Origin: an uncultured Lactobacillus sp.
Lineage (GTDB): Bacteria; Bacillota; Bacilli; Lactobacillales; Lactobacillaceae
Length of the DNA stretch: 35,597 nt
Direction: 5' to 3'
Assembly (NCBI GenBank): GCA_937874185.1
Contig: CALNAK010000009.1
Span: forward strand, 1-35,597
Positions 23,981 to 33,027 of the stretch are shown here, in pieces. Position 1 is the first letter of the stretch; each line of letters opens with the position of its first letter. The translations under genes and the position numbers were made by a program. The notes below the pieces were generated by a model. The model saw only the letters and a list, made by a program, of their open reading frames with translations, did not search any database and was not told where the DNA came from.

Positions 23981-24853
23981 TTAAAAGCAATTAGTATCAA
24001 TTTGATGATATCTCGAAAAATATTTTCGATATTCACTCGGAGTCAGATTTTTCCATGATTTAAAATTTCGGTTAAAGGTCTTAACATTTACAAAACCACA
24101 TTTATTAGCAATATAATTTATTTTTTCGTCGGTTTCCAGTAACATTCGACGTGCATTCATTAATCGAATCATTCTTAAATAACGATTCGCTGACATTTGC
24201 ATATTATCATTAAATTGCTTGTTTAAAGTTGTCAATGATACATTGAATTCATCTGCTAGGTAGTTTCCATCAATAGGTTCAGAAAATTGTTGATTAATAG
24301 TTGAAACAACTGAGTCTATCAACGATATATTCGGATTAATATTATTTTCATCCATTGAGGTAACAAATGATTGACCTATTATCGCTACTAAATCATAGAA
24401 ATGACTCATGACTTTTAATCGTGATAAGTCAGTTATAGGTTCGCCAAAGAGGTTATGAATTGCTATCAAATGAGTTTGTAACTGGGAATATGCTTCTGAA
24501 TCTTTGCTTTTTGAAGTGATTCCATTAAGATCCATCTTCCATGATTTGCTAAGAGGGATGTTTTTAGTTAAAAATTGATCATCAATAATCAATCCAATCT
24601 CTAACCAATCATTACGTTCATCACCAGAAGCACTATGCACGATTCGATGATCGACGGACCAGATATCTCCCGGTCCATATTCAGATGTTTTTCCATCGGT
24701 CACAAATTTAAGTGTGCCACCTCTGATCAGATAATTTATCTCGATGCCTTGATGCCAATGAGGTGCAACCGTTATGGAGGTTGTGGGATCGTGTTCATAA
24801 TATTTAAATGGCAGACGTGGATTTGTTTGAACTAGTTCATGCATTATTTTCAT
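23981..24853 (-). CDS. AraC family transcriptional regulator
   Basis: 290 residues. Cupin-like sensor domain at 1-100 (APHWHQGIEINYLIRGG and YGPGDIWSVDHRIVHS), then two helix-turn-helix units at about 190-285 (NYLADEFNVSLTTLNKQFNDNMQMSANRYL and INYIANKCGFVNVKTFNRNFKSWKNLTPSEYRK). This architecture is that of sugar-responsive AraC regulators. AAAGGA lies before the ATG. It follows the RpiR gene by 30 nt on the same strand, so the two regulators are probably one unit. Confidence 0.9.
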   Translation of the reverse strand: MKIMHELVQTNPRLPFKYYEHDPTTSITVAPHWHQGIEINYLIRGGTLKFVTDGKTSEYGPGDIWSVDHRIVHSASGDERNDWLEIGLIIDDQFLTKNIPLSKSWKMDLNGITSKSKDSEAYSQLQTHLIAIHNLFGEPITDLSRLKVMSHFYDLVAIIGQSFVTSMDENNINPNISLIDSVVSTINQQFSEPIDGNYLADEFNVSLTTLNKQFNDNMQMSANRYLRMIRLMNARRMLLETDEKINYIANKCGFVNVKTFNRNFKSWKNLTPSEYRKYFSRYHQIDTNCF

Positions 24854-24883
24854 ACGAATTCCTTTGAATTACTTCTATTTAAG

Positions 24884-25750
24884 TTAAGCGTTATCTGACA
24901 AGATACCGCTTTGAATAACTTTTTGACGATTATTTAATGTCTCAATATTCTTATTGAAGTTTCGTTTAAACATCCCTGCATAAATACAGTCAAGCAAGAA
25001 TCCAAAACCAATTTGAGACGAGAAGGGCGCAACTTTAGCAAAGTCTAATTCATTATTATCTGTGATCAACTTATATGTCGCATAATTTAATAAGTTTGAT
25101 TTAGGATTTCCCGTTAACAAGATTATGGGAACATGTTGTGTTTTTAGATAGCCCATTATTTTATGGTAGTGTTTCATCCGACCGCCATATGATATGAAGA
25201 GGGCACAATCATTTGTGGTCAAATTAGTAGTATTCCAAGCTTCTTCACGATATTCTTCAGGGATTATTGCTACTTTATTAATTTTAACTAACTTATTTTG
25301 AAAAGCTCTGGCTGTTATCTGTGAATCACCCTGACCGTAGATCATAATATTATTAGATTTTAAAAGACACTCACAAATTTGGGAGAACTCTTCAGTGTCT
25401 AATTGTGCAACGATTTCTCCAATAGTATTTTGAGTTAAATTAGCTAGTATCTCTGTAATTTCTTTATCTGAGGATTGGGCATCAAATGGAAAATTATTAT
25501 CCACTTGTTTGTCCTGGCTAGTCTTTAAAATGGAAGCCTTGATAAGTTCATTTTTAAACTCTCGGTAACCGGAAAAGTGTAATTTCTGATAAAGCCTTAT
25601 CACTGCCGAATTAGAAGTATATGTCGAGGTAGCTAAGTCAGTAATCGTTAGATTTGGTACTGATTCCAAATTTGACAAAATAAAGTCGGCTATTCGTCTT
25701 TCATTTTCAGTGAAACCATCTTTTTGCTTTAATAATTGAATTATAGGCAT
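24884..25750 (-). CDS. RpiR/MurR family regulator with SIS domain
   Basis: About 288 residues. N-terminal HTH_6 domain (ENERRIADFILSNLESVPNLTITDLA...SNSAVIRLYQKLHFSGYREFK) and C-terminal SIS sugar-phosphate-binding domain (IMIYGQGDSQITARAFQNKL, ALFISYGGRMKHY). ATG at 25748-25750 is chosen, since GGGAGAG sits directly before it; an ATG 13 codons upstream has no ribosome site. Divergent from the SDR at 25909. Family members sense phosphosugars; the sugar here is unknown. Confidence 0.9.
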   Translation of the reverse strand: MPIIQLLKQKDGFTENERRIADFILSNLESVPNLTITDLATSTYTSNSAVIRLYQKLHFSGYREFKNELIKASILKTSQDKQVDNNFPFDAQSSDKEITEILANLTQNTIGEIVAQLDTEEFSQICECLLKSNNIMIYGQGDSQITARAFQNKLVKINKVAIIPEEYREEAWNTTNLTTNDCALFISYGGRMKHYHKIMGYLKTQHVPIILLTGNPKSNLLNYATYKLITDNNELDFAKVAPFSSQIGFGFLLDCIYAGMFKRNFNKNIETLNNRQKVIQSGILSDNA

Positions 25751-25836
25751 GTTTCTCTCCCAAACTTGGATATTATGTTTGATATTCATTTGCTGATTAC
25801 GAATACTTTGAACATTACTTCCATTTTATACTAAAA

Positions 25837-25847
25837 CTGTTAAACAG
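25837..25847. promoter_or_regulatory. Small palindrome between RpiR regulator and SDR gene
   Basis: CTGTT-A-AACAG, perfect 5-bp arms, midway in the divergent intergenic region. A possible operator for the RpiR protein. Short, so chance is possible. Confidence 0.35.
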
Positions 25848-25908
25848 ACTGGTTGTTTTTGTAATACTATTCCTTGAAGAAACAAGTAGATTGGAAGGGA
25901 AAGTAAAT

Positions 25909-26637
25909 ATGAATAATTTGTCAGAAAAAACAGCTATCATTACGGGAGCAAGTTCAGGATTTGGTAAAGGTACAGCTTTAGCATTTGCTAAAGAAGGATG
26001 TGATCTAGTACTAACTGGATTCAACGAAGATAAATTACATCAAGTAGTTTTAGAATGTAAACAATTTGGTGTTGAGGTTGCTTCAATTGCTGGTGATATT
26101 CAAGATGAACAAACTGCAATTAAAACAGTCAACCTAGCTATGGATACTTTTGGACAGATTGATATCTTAGTTAATAACGCCGGAATTGGCAGAACCTTAT
26201 CAATTGAGGATACTAGTATGAAGGACTTTGATTTAGTCATGAACACTAATGTCAGAGGTGCATTTGCTTTCACAAAATATGTTGTACCAGAAATGAAAAA
26301 GCGCCACGATGGTCAAATCATTATGGTATCTTCAGTGACCGGTATCAAAGGACATCCGGATGAATCAGCTTATACTTGTAGCAAGTTTGCTTTACGTGGA
26401 TTGGCACAATCATTAGACAAAGAATTGCTTGATTATGGTATTAAAACTTGCGTTCTCTGTCCACATGCTGGAGCTACAAACTTTGAAGTTGGCTATGGTA
26501 GAACTAAAGAAGGTGTCGAAAAATCTGGATTCCTCACACCTGAAGATGTTGGTCAAGCAATGGTCAGGGTTTGTCTACAACCAAAGAATTCCAGAATTGT
26601 TGAAGTTAGATTAGCATCTAATAACGTTAAATATTAA
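25909..26637 (+). CDS. Classical SDR oxidoreductase
   Basis: 242 residues from ATG 25909, with GGAAGGGA about 10 nt upstream; the in-frame TTG at 25891 overlaps that site and is rejected. ITGASSGFGKG (glycine loop 11-19), VNNAG at 88-92, S142, Y155, K159. YdfG/sepiapterin-reductase-like, with SGFG in place of SGIG. It is divergent from RpiR/AraC and followed 12 nt later by an acetyltransferase gene. Substrate unknown, possibly a sugar derivative given the regulators. Confidence 0.9.
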   Translation: MNNLSEKTAIITGASSGFGKGTALAFAKEGCDLVLTGFNEDKLHQVVLECKQFGVEVASIAGDIQDEQTAIKTVNLAMDTFGQIDILVNNAGIGRTLSIEDTSMKDFDLVMNTNVRGAFAFTKYVVPEMKKRHDGQIIMVSSVTGIKGHPDESAYTCSKFALRGLAQSLDKELLDYGIKTCVLCPHAGATNFEVGYGRTKEGVEKSGFLTPEDVGQAMVRVCLQPKNSRIVEVRLASNNVKY

Positions 26638-26649
26638 GAGGTAATTTTT

Positions 26650-27216
26650 ATGAGTAAGAGTGAACTGGAAAAATTAGATGCCGGTGAGTGGTATTGTTTT
26701 AAAGACGATGAAGTAGTTCAACGAAAGGCTGTCGCCGCACAACTTTGTCAGGAATTTAACGAAATACCCGCAACTGAACCTGATAAACAAACGGCAAAAA
26801 TTAAAGAAATATTTGGATCATATGGAAAAAATGTGTCAGTCCAAAGTCGATTTAATTGTGACTATGGTAAAAATATTCATGTTGGCGATAATTTTTTAAG
26901 TAATTATAATTTAACAATCTTAGACGTTGCACCTGTAAGAATTGGCGATAACGTCATGATTGGTCCTAATGTAGATATTTATACTGTCAACCATCCGATG
27001 GATGCGCAAGGAAGACGTGATGCATTGGGCAAAGGTTTTCCCGTAACGATTGGAAACGATGTCTGGGTTGGTGGTAAATCATCAATTATGCCTGGAGTAA
27101 CTATTGGTAGCAACGTTGTTATCGCTGGTGGGGCAGTAATTACTAAAGATGTTCCTGATAATGTACTTGTTGGTGGTGTACCTGCCAAGGTAATAAAACA
27201 GATAACAAGAAATTAG
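26650..27216 (+). CDS. Maltose/galactoside O-acetyltransferase-like protein
   Basis: 188 residues. N-terminal Mac domain (about 5-55), then left-handed beta-helix hexapeptide repeats (IGDNVMIGPNVDIYT, VTIGNDVWVGGKSSIMPGVTIG, VVIAGGAVITKDVPDNVLVGGVPAKVIK). Catalytic His is H115 in YTVNHPMD. Trimeric acetyl-CoA:sugar acetyltransferase of the Maa/LacA/NodL group. Ribosome site AGAGGT overlaps the end of the SDR gene. Together the two genes may modify a sugar. Ends at a strong terminator. Confidence 0.92.
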   Translation: MSKSELEKLDAGEWYCFKDDEVVQRKAVAAQLCQEFNEIPATEPDKQTAKIKEIFGSYGKNVSVQSRFNCDYGKNIHVGDNFLSNYNLTILDVAPVRIGDNVMIGPNVDIYTVNHPMDAQGRRDALGKGFPVTIGNDVWVGGKSSIMPGVTIGSNVVIAGGAVITKDVPDNVLVGGVPAKVIKQITRN

Positions 27217-27272
27217 AAATGCTAATCTCTTTATTAATTTCAATTTTGGAATTAATGAGATTAGCATTTTTT
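27217..27272. terminator. Terminator after acetyltransferase
   Basis: AAATGCTAATCTC (27217-27229) pairs with GAGATTAGCATTT (27257-27269), with an inner TTAATT/AATTAA and a T6 run; A-rich on the other side, so possibly two-way. Confidence 0.9.
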
Positions 27273-27307
27273 GTTTCAAGCATTTTTTTATGGAACTACT
27301 TTTAGTA

Positions 27308-27336
27308 TTGCACGCCCTCTATTTATTAGTCATACT
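27308..27336 (+). promoter_or_regulatory. Promoter of Wadjet-like operon
   Basis: TTGCAC (27308-27313), 17-bp spacer, CATACT (27331-27336): a good sigma-A promoter, 30 nt before the first gene. It is the only clear promoter before the four genes, which overlap or abut. Confidence 0.7.
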
Positions 27337-27366
27337 TGAATTAATAAATTAAAGAGGAATAAACAA

Positions 27367-28902
27367 ATGGTTCTAAAAATAAAGAAAGAATTGAAAGATT
27401 TACTTTCAGCAACTAATCTTGGTCAAAGTCGGGACCATCCATTAGCTGGATGGAATATTTTGACAATTCTATATGGAAACAGAGTAAGCTTGGACACCCC
27501 AAGAACCTTCAAATTTATCAGCAATCAATATAATAATGATTATTTAAATACGGAAGAGGCAGAAGATCCAATTTCCGACTCTTCTTTAAAGAAGGTTTTA
27601 ACAATATTAAACGAACAAGCACACTTAATAGAAGTTTTCCCACGAAAAGTACGTGTCTTAATGACCAGTGGTAGCTATCACATGCAACAGGCGCCAGTCT
27701 ATAGAATTACTAGTAGTGGAATTGAATATTTAAATCTAATGCCTAAGGTATTAGATGCCGAAAGTACCGTAACTGCCAATACTAACCGAATCGATGAATA
27801 CTGTCTCTCTGTCAAGTCTCTTAATCAGTCCGAGGCTGATAGTACGAACACTAAATTATTTAATGACTTTCATAATATGCTGGCTGCTTATTCTGATGTT
27901 ATGAAAGGGATGCATAAACTCAGTGAGGATTTAGATGAGTTAGCGAATGACCTAGCATTTGATCGTGGTGGAAATGTAGCAGAACATTTGCAATTGATGT
28001 TAAACGTCCAGGCTATCCCAGCTTTAAAAAAATTATTGAATCAGGGACCAAGAATTCAAAATATGGCAGAATCACCTGAATTCTCTGATCAAGTTGCACG
28101 TAGTCGTCAAGGTAATGGTAGTTTTGAATTAAGTCGTGCATTAAATGATAGAGTAAAACTATCGATTCAATTTAGAAAGGATAAAAAATACGTAGAGGAT
28201 CAATTACAAAGTCTATCAATGAGCTTTGAGCCGACGGAAACAGCAATTGATAGTAGTTACGATTCTATTTATTTAATCTATACTACGATTCTGAATGCTA
28301 TTAAATTATTGAGTCAAGAATATGAACATATCAATAAACAGACTGTGGATATTCATGAATTAACGAGAAAAATTGATAAATTATTGCAAAACTATCAAAA
28401 ATTATCAATTCCTAAACAAATACCTCGTCATTTGGCACAAGATAGGGATATTGAAAATATCAGTACTGGTGATTTCCTTGATGCGACAACAATGGGACCA
28501 ATTAAATATCAGGCTGTCGATGAAAAGAGAAAAATTGCAACGATAGAGGATAACCCGGAGATTGCTGACGATGGTGCTATAGACTCATTAATTGATACTG
28601 AGACTGCATTGAAAGAGTTCAAAAACTTAGTCATGCAAGATGATGATCATGGCATAGTTGATCATAATTTAGAAGTAAATTCGATGCTAACGCGAGATGA
28701 AATCGTCAAACTATATAGTGCTTCTGGCTATGACCATTATGAAAGTTTTTCAACATTTGGCCGCTTAGTAGAATCCGTTGAACCACTTGATAAAATAGGA
28801 GAATTACAGATCCATTGTAGTGGAGAAAAATTCAGTGCTTTTCTGCCAATGGGATTTAAATTTCAACTAAGTCGCGAGGAAGAAGGTTTAAATGGCAACT
28901 AA
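27367..28902 (+). CDS. jetA: Wadjet-like JetA/MksF subunit (kleisin-position protein)
   Basis: 511 residues, AGAGGAA before the ATG. The N-terminus (about 20-135) has winged-helix character (HPLAGWNILTILYGNRVSLDTPRTFKF, then VYRITSSGIEYLNL); the middle (about 145-360) is strongly helical (DFHNMLAAYSDVMKGMHKLSEDLDELANDL); the C-terminus is mixed (LTRDEIVKLYSASGYDHYESF...). This architecture and first position match the kleisin-like MukF/MksF/JetA subunits that bridge the SMC heads. Sequence motifs are weak, so the name rests on the operon context with the SMC ATPase and the TOPRIM-like nuclease. Closest named family I can suggest is DUF2397 (TIGR02677, type II JetA), by size and order. It overlaps jetB by 11 nt. 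Confidence 0.7.
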   Translation: MVLKIKKELKDLLSATNLGQSRDHPLAGWNILTILYGNRVSLDTPRTFKFISNQYNNDYLNTEEAEDPISDSSLKKVLTILNEQAHLIEVFPRKVRVLMTSGSYHMQQAPVYRITSSGIEYLNLMPKVLDAESTVTANTNRIDEYCLSVKSLNQSEADSTNTKLFNDFHNMLAAYSDVMKGMHKLSEDLDELANDLAFDRGGNVAEHLQLMLNVQAIPALKKLLNQGPRIQNMAESPEFSDQVARSRQGNGSFELSRALNDRVKLSIQFRKDKKYVEDQLQSLSMSFEPTETAIDSSYDSIYLIYTTILNAIKLLSQEYEHINKQTVDIHELTRKIDKLLQNYQKLSIPKQIPRHLAQDRDIENISTGDFLDATTMGPIKYQAVDEKRKIATIEDNPEIADDGAIDSLIDTETALKEFKNLVMQDDDHGIVDHNLEVNSMLTRDEIVKLYSASGYDHYESFSTFGRLVESVEPLDKIGELQIHCSGEKFSAFLPMGFKFQLSREEEGLNGN

Positions 28903-29905
28903 TTTATCCAATTCAGAACAAATTATCATTAATCAATTACTCGATACAGGAATATTTACTAGCAGCATTTCTAAACAAACTTCTCAGACTAAAATAGATG
29001 TAATTAATTCACTAAAGCAACATTCCGTTCAACAGAAAATAAATCACTATTTAGAAAATCTGATTGGCATTCAACCTGAAAATCATCAGGAGAATTTATT
29101 GTTATTAATTAGTTCGACATATGAGAGCCCAGAAGTAGTTCATGTAATTTTGGCAACTTTAAAAACAATTATAAATTTACCGGAATTACAGAATAATCGT
29201 GACGATCGTGTAGTTGAAGCGGCAGCCGTCATCCGTCAAGTTCATAGTGAAGTTGTTGATTTAGATGAAAAGGAAATATATCGTTTAATCGTCAAAATTT
29301 TTGTGACTAGATTCCAATTATTTACCCCAGATTTACCCGAATTTGAGGAGACAGAACATGACCAGGAGATTGCTGAATATTGGGATGTAGATGATAATTT
29401 CAATCTCTTCGCACAAGCAATGGTAAATTATCTCAACAGACAGGGCAAGGATAATCAAAAAACAGAAATCCAACGTATCAATTCAGCATTATTAATTCAT
29501 CGTTTTTTAAGTCCAAATAATTTTCCCAATCTATGGATGGAACTGTTAAAACATAAGGAAGAAATTGCAGAACAATGGTCCCAATTAGATCGCTTCGATT
29601 TGGAATGTGGTAATAACTATGCTTTATTACTTGATCGAACCCGCCAGCCCAGTAGATCTAAACAGGCAGCTGTCGCAATAGCCGTTGCCCAGGAAATTCA
29701 TGAGGGAATTCCTGAATCAGAATTGATGTCTGAAATCAAGAAAGTAACTAAGACTGTGTTAAAAAAATCAACTGTTAGTCCGAGTTTGGTAAAACAAGCT
29801 TTACTTGAATTTGATTTGATAAAAATTGAGAATGGATTTGTCAATCCAACCCCAATCATTAAAAGATTTACTTTTTCAAATGATTCTATAGGAGATAATC
29901 AATGA
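28892..29905 (+). CDS. jetB: Wadjet-like JetB/MksE subunit
   Basis: 337 residues starting within the last codons of jetA (GAAGG before the ATG). Mostly alpha-helical with winged-helix-like parts. A region around 205-275 (FLSPNNFPNLW...RFDLECGNNYALLLDRTRQPSRSKQAAVAIAVAQEI) has the layout I recall for DUF2398 (TIGR02678), the JetB of type II Wadjet: a beta turn with YALLLD followed by a helix that begins after a polar loop. Expected role is the KITE-type dimer (MukE-like) that binds the kleisin and DNA. Its TGA overlaps the ATG of the SMC gene (ATGA), showing translational coupling. Without context I would call it unknown. Confidence 0.65.
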   Translation: MATNLSNSEQIIINQLLDTGIFTSSISKQTSQTKIDVINSLKQHSVQQKINHYLENLIGIQPENHQENLLLLISSTYESPEVVHVILATLKTIINLPELQNNRDDRVVEAAAVIRQVHSEVVDLDEKEIYRLIVKIFVTRFQLFTPDLPEFEETEHDQEIAEYWDVDDNFNLFAQAMVNYLNRQGKDNQKTEIQRINSALLIHRFLSPNNFPNLWMELLKHKEEIAEQWSQLDRFDLECGNNYALLLDRTRQPSRSKQAAVAIAVAQEIHEGIPESELMSEIKKVTKTVLKKSTVSPSLVKQALLEFDLIKIENGFVNPTPIIKRFTFSNDSIGDNQ

Positions 29906-32900
29906 AGTTTAGAGAAAAATTAATTCCAGTGAGCTATCATTTAAGAAATTTTAATAATTATATTGCCTTAAATATCGACGCCTCCAAAAACGGAAATTTA
30001 ACGTTAATTGGGGAAAATACCGCTGGAAAAACAACCTTAGCAAATTGTTTTTTCCCAATGTTAATTGACGGTTCAATTGCTACACCATCGTTTAATCCCG
30101 CTAAAGATAGTGGGAAATTGGACAACATAAAAAAAACTAGAAATAATTCGAATGATTCCCGAACTTTTGAAACAATGTTACTGGGTTGGGGAACAGGATC
30201 AATGAAAGTTCGGACTGGATATAGTTACATGTTGATGAAATCTAACAAGCGCCAAGCAATTGTTGGAATTGGTGCTCATCGAGCAGTCGGTGCCAAGAGT
30301 GGTCCCACTTGGTGGTTTGTAATTTTAAGTAACAATCCGGAGAATAATTTAAACTTTTCAGCGGTTGATGATACTGGCAAGAGTCTTGACAAAAATGAGT
30401 TCATCAGAAGAAATGAATCTTTAGGAAATAATTTCCAAGTCTTCACCTCAGTTACAGATTTTCAAAGCTTTGTTTCTGATAAAATATATGGATTTTCAGA
30501 TCCACATAATCTAAATCATTTGGCATCAACTTATCGTTTATTGGCATCACCAATTCTTACCGAAGGTAGTGGGAAACTAACTCCGATTCTGGAGTCAATG
30601 AAAAACGCTCAAGAGGGAATAGACAACCAAATAATTGACTCCGTTGCGGAAACTCAAAGGGAAGTCAATCGAAAGAATTTCACCAACCAAAGAATTGAAC
30701 AAGCACAGAAACGGTTGACTAAGTTAAAAAAAGAAATATTCTGGCGTAATCTCAATCAGATGCAAAGATTGTTTGTGAACCCATATGGTAAAGATGAACA
30801 AACCCTTGAAAGGTACAAAGCGAAACAAGAGAATTATCAAAAACTATATAACGATTATTTCAACCAATTGGAACAATTGACACCTTTAATAAAACAAGCT
30901 GAACAGCAAGTTGTAACTTTAAAAGAACGTAAAATAAAGCAAGATACTATTAAAGAACAACAACGTGATAAGCAAAATCAAATTGATCTTCTACAAAAAG
31001 AAATAGATAGATATGCTGAATTGAAATCAAGGCTTGATGAACAAAAACAACAATTGGATGAGCTAGAACAAATTCAATATCGAGTGAAGGGAAGCTTTAA
31101 ATCGGTTGAAGGCCAACTAAAATCACTGTTTACAGATTTGAAAGCTGATAATCAATCTTTAACCAATCTCAATGAATTATTAAATGAAAATAATTATTCA
31201 GGATTTTATGTTTTATTCAAGAATTATCTTATAAAAATTCAACAAGCTTTGACAAAATATCTTTCAATTAAAAATAGTCAAGAGAATCTTAATACTGACA
31301 TTCAAATTGTTACCAGTATGCGTAAGAATATGGATATTAAAATTGATTTGAGAACAAAAGGTGTAATGTTCAGTCGTATAAGGGATGGCTTGATTCAAGA
31401 TAATTTAGATGTTCATAAAGATGGTGCTGCTCAGATGAGTTCCAATTATGATGCATTAGACAGACAATGCCAGACATTACTTGAAAAAAATATTGATTTA
31501 AAAGTATTCCTTAATCAAAAAGAGCTTTTGGAAACTTTAAAGACCATGTCAGACCAATGTCAACAATTGATGGACCAGTTCAATGAAGCTCAAAAAGAAT
31601 TAGAACAACAAAGAATCAAAGTTCAAAACAAGCAACTGGATATTCAAACAGTTGAACAAGACTTAAAAAACAATTATCCAAACTATGATATTGAAGAACA
31701 AAAGTCCATATTAGAGAAATATCAAATTCAACTTAAAAATTTAGTTATTGATACAAATTTAAATTATAAACTGGTCAGTGCACAGGAAACGCTAACGAAA
31801 TATCAAAGTCAGCAACAAGTTTTGGCTAATCAAAAAATCTCTAGTAAAGCTGGTTCCGATGGTTTGGATGAACCAATTTCCAATTTAAAAGATGTATTAA
31901 CTGAATTGGCTCAAAGTTGTAACGATAATCTAAATCATTTATCTCCATATATCAGTCCCAAAATTGAATTAAAAAACATTGATCAGTTATTAGAGTTTAT
32001 ACACCAACATGGAAGTGTTGTGAAAAATAATAATTTTGGAGATTTGTCCGAACGAATTGGTCGAATAATACATAACAATACTTCTAATACCTTTGATAAA
32101 TATGCTTTAGATGATACATTTGAAGATCGCGGTCATGGTGATATTGCCAGCGCTATGCGACAACAGAATTCAATTGATAAAGAAAACGTCAGGGTATTGT
32201 CTTTTGATGTCAATAAAGCACTAAAATTGATAACCGAAGATGGTAAAGCCATCCGTAAGTCACTGACTCAATTAGAATCAGGTAATATGATAGCCCAACA
32301 AGCATATTTACTGGCAGCGGCACATCAAATATCAGATCAGTATTCAATGGTAGATAAATATAATGAAATGTTATCTCATGGTTCAAAAAACAATCTGGAA
32401 ATTCGATTAAAGGTTTCACTACAACCGACGATGGTAGCACAAGAAGTGATTGATGAAGCACGTGATACCACGATTGACCAACGAACTAAATTACTAGAGG
32501 AAGTTCAGCATCGACTCAATAAATTAGCAAGTGATACTAGTATTATTGAGGATAATTTTAATGATGAAGCTAGACGACTGTTAGATATTCGCCAATGGTC
32601 TGAATTTAAAATCTGGATACACAGAAAACATAGTGCCATTAATCACTTTGAAGAAGTCGATGATAAATTCGTTCAATCAGGTGGTTCCGGTGCTGAAAAA
32701 GCTCAGGCAATGGTGTTACCACTTCTTCTTGTACCCAAGATGATCCTTAATCGTTCACGTTTAACGGATGCACCAGCATTAGTTATGTTTGATGAATTTG
32801 CAGATAAGTTAGATCCCGAAACGGCTAAATCATTTGCTAAAACAATTGATCACTTTGGATTTAATTTCTTAGCCACTATGCCTGGAGGTGCACAAAATAA

Positions 32901-33027
32901 GATATTAGCTGATGGAGTAGAAAATATAGCCTACGATGTCATTTCACCTAAAAACAAAGATGACGGAAAATTCCATTGTAATTCAGTTAGGATTGCTTTA
33001 ACTTGGCATGGTGAAAAAAATGAGTAA
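29902..33027 (+). CDS. jetC: Wadjet-like JetC/MksB SMC-type ATPase
   Basis: 1041 residues. Walker A LIGENTAGKTTL (K43), then MLIDGS...ETMLLGWG...VRTGYSYMLM and GIGAHRAVGAKSG, which follow the head pattern of MukB/JetC and, as I recall, TIGR02680. Residues about 235-660 are long coiled coil (many KQ/LE/EQ heptads), with a likely hinge zone after about 440. The C-terminal head has the ABC signature SGGSGAEKA (926-934) and Walker B ALVMFDE (D964, E965) with D-loop DKLDPETA. The ATPase should be active. Expected to extrude DNA loops on plasmids and hand them to JetD. It is shorter than the ~1350 residues I recall for TIGR02680. It overlaps jetD by a few codons. Confidence 0.88.
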   Translation: MKFREKLIPVSYHLRNFNNYIALNIDASKNGNLTLIGENTAGKTTLANCFFPMLIDGSIATPSFNPAKDSGKLDNIKKTRNNSNDSRTFETMLLGWGTGSMKVRTGYSYMLMKSNKRQAIVGIGAHRAVGAKSGPTWWFVILSNNPENNLNFSAVDDTGKSLDKNEFIRRNESLGNNFQVFTSVTDFQSFVSDKIYGFSDPHNLNHLASTYRLLASPILTEGSGKLTPILESMKNAQEGIDNQIIDSVAETQREVNRKNFTNQRIEQAQKRLTKLKKEIFWRNLNQMQRLFVNPYGKDEQTLERYKAKQENYQKLYNDYFNQLEQLTPLIKQAEQQVVTLKERKIKQDTIKEQQRDKQNQIDLLQKEIDRYAELKSRLDEQKQQLDELEQIQYRVKGSFKSVEGQLKSLFTDLKADNQSLTNLNELLNENNYSGFYVLFKNYLIKIQQALTKYLSIKNSQENLNTDIQIVTSMRKNMDIKIDLRTKGVMFSRIRDGLIQDNLDVHKDGAAQMSSNYDALDRQCQTLLEKNIDLKVFLNQKELLETLKTMSDQCQQLMDQFNEAQKELEQQRIKVQNKQLDIQTVEQDLKNNYPNYDIEEQKSILEKYQIQLKNLVIDTNLNYKLVSAQETLTKYQSQQQVLANQKISSKAGSDGLDEPISNLKDVLTELAQSCNDNLNHLSPYISPKIELKNIDQLLEFIHQHGSVVKNNNFGDLSERIGRIIHNNTSNTFDKYALDDTFEDRGHGDIASAMRQQNSIDKENVRVLSFDVNKALKLITEDGKAIRKSLTQLESGNMIAQQAYLLAAAHQISDQYSMVDKYNEMLSHGSKNNLEIRLKVSLQPTMVAQEVIDEARDTTIDQRTKLLEEVQHRLNKLASDTSIIEDNFNDEARRLLDIRQWSEFKIWIHRKHSAINHFEEVDDKFVQSGGSGAEKAQAMVLPLLLVPKMILNRSRLTDAPALVMFDEFADKLDPETAKSFAKTIDHFGFNFLATMPGGAQNKILADGVENIAYDVISPKNKDDGKFHCNSVRIALTWHGEKNE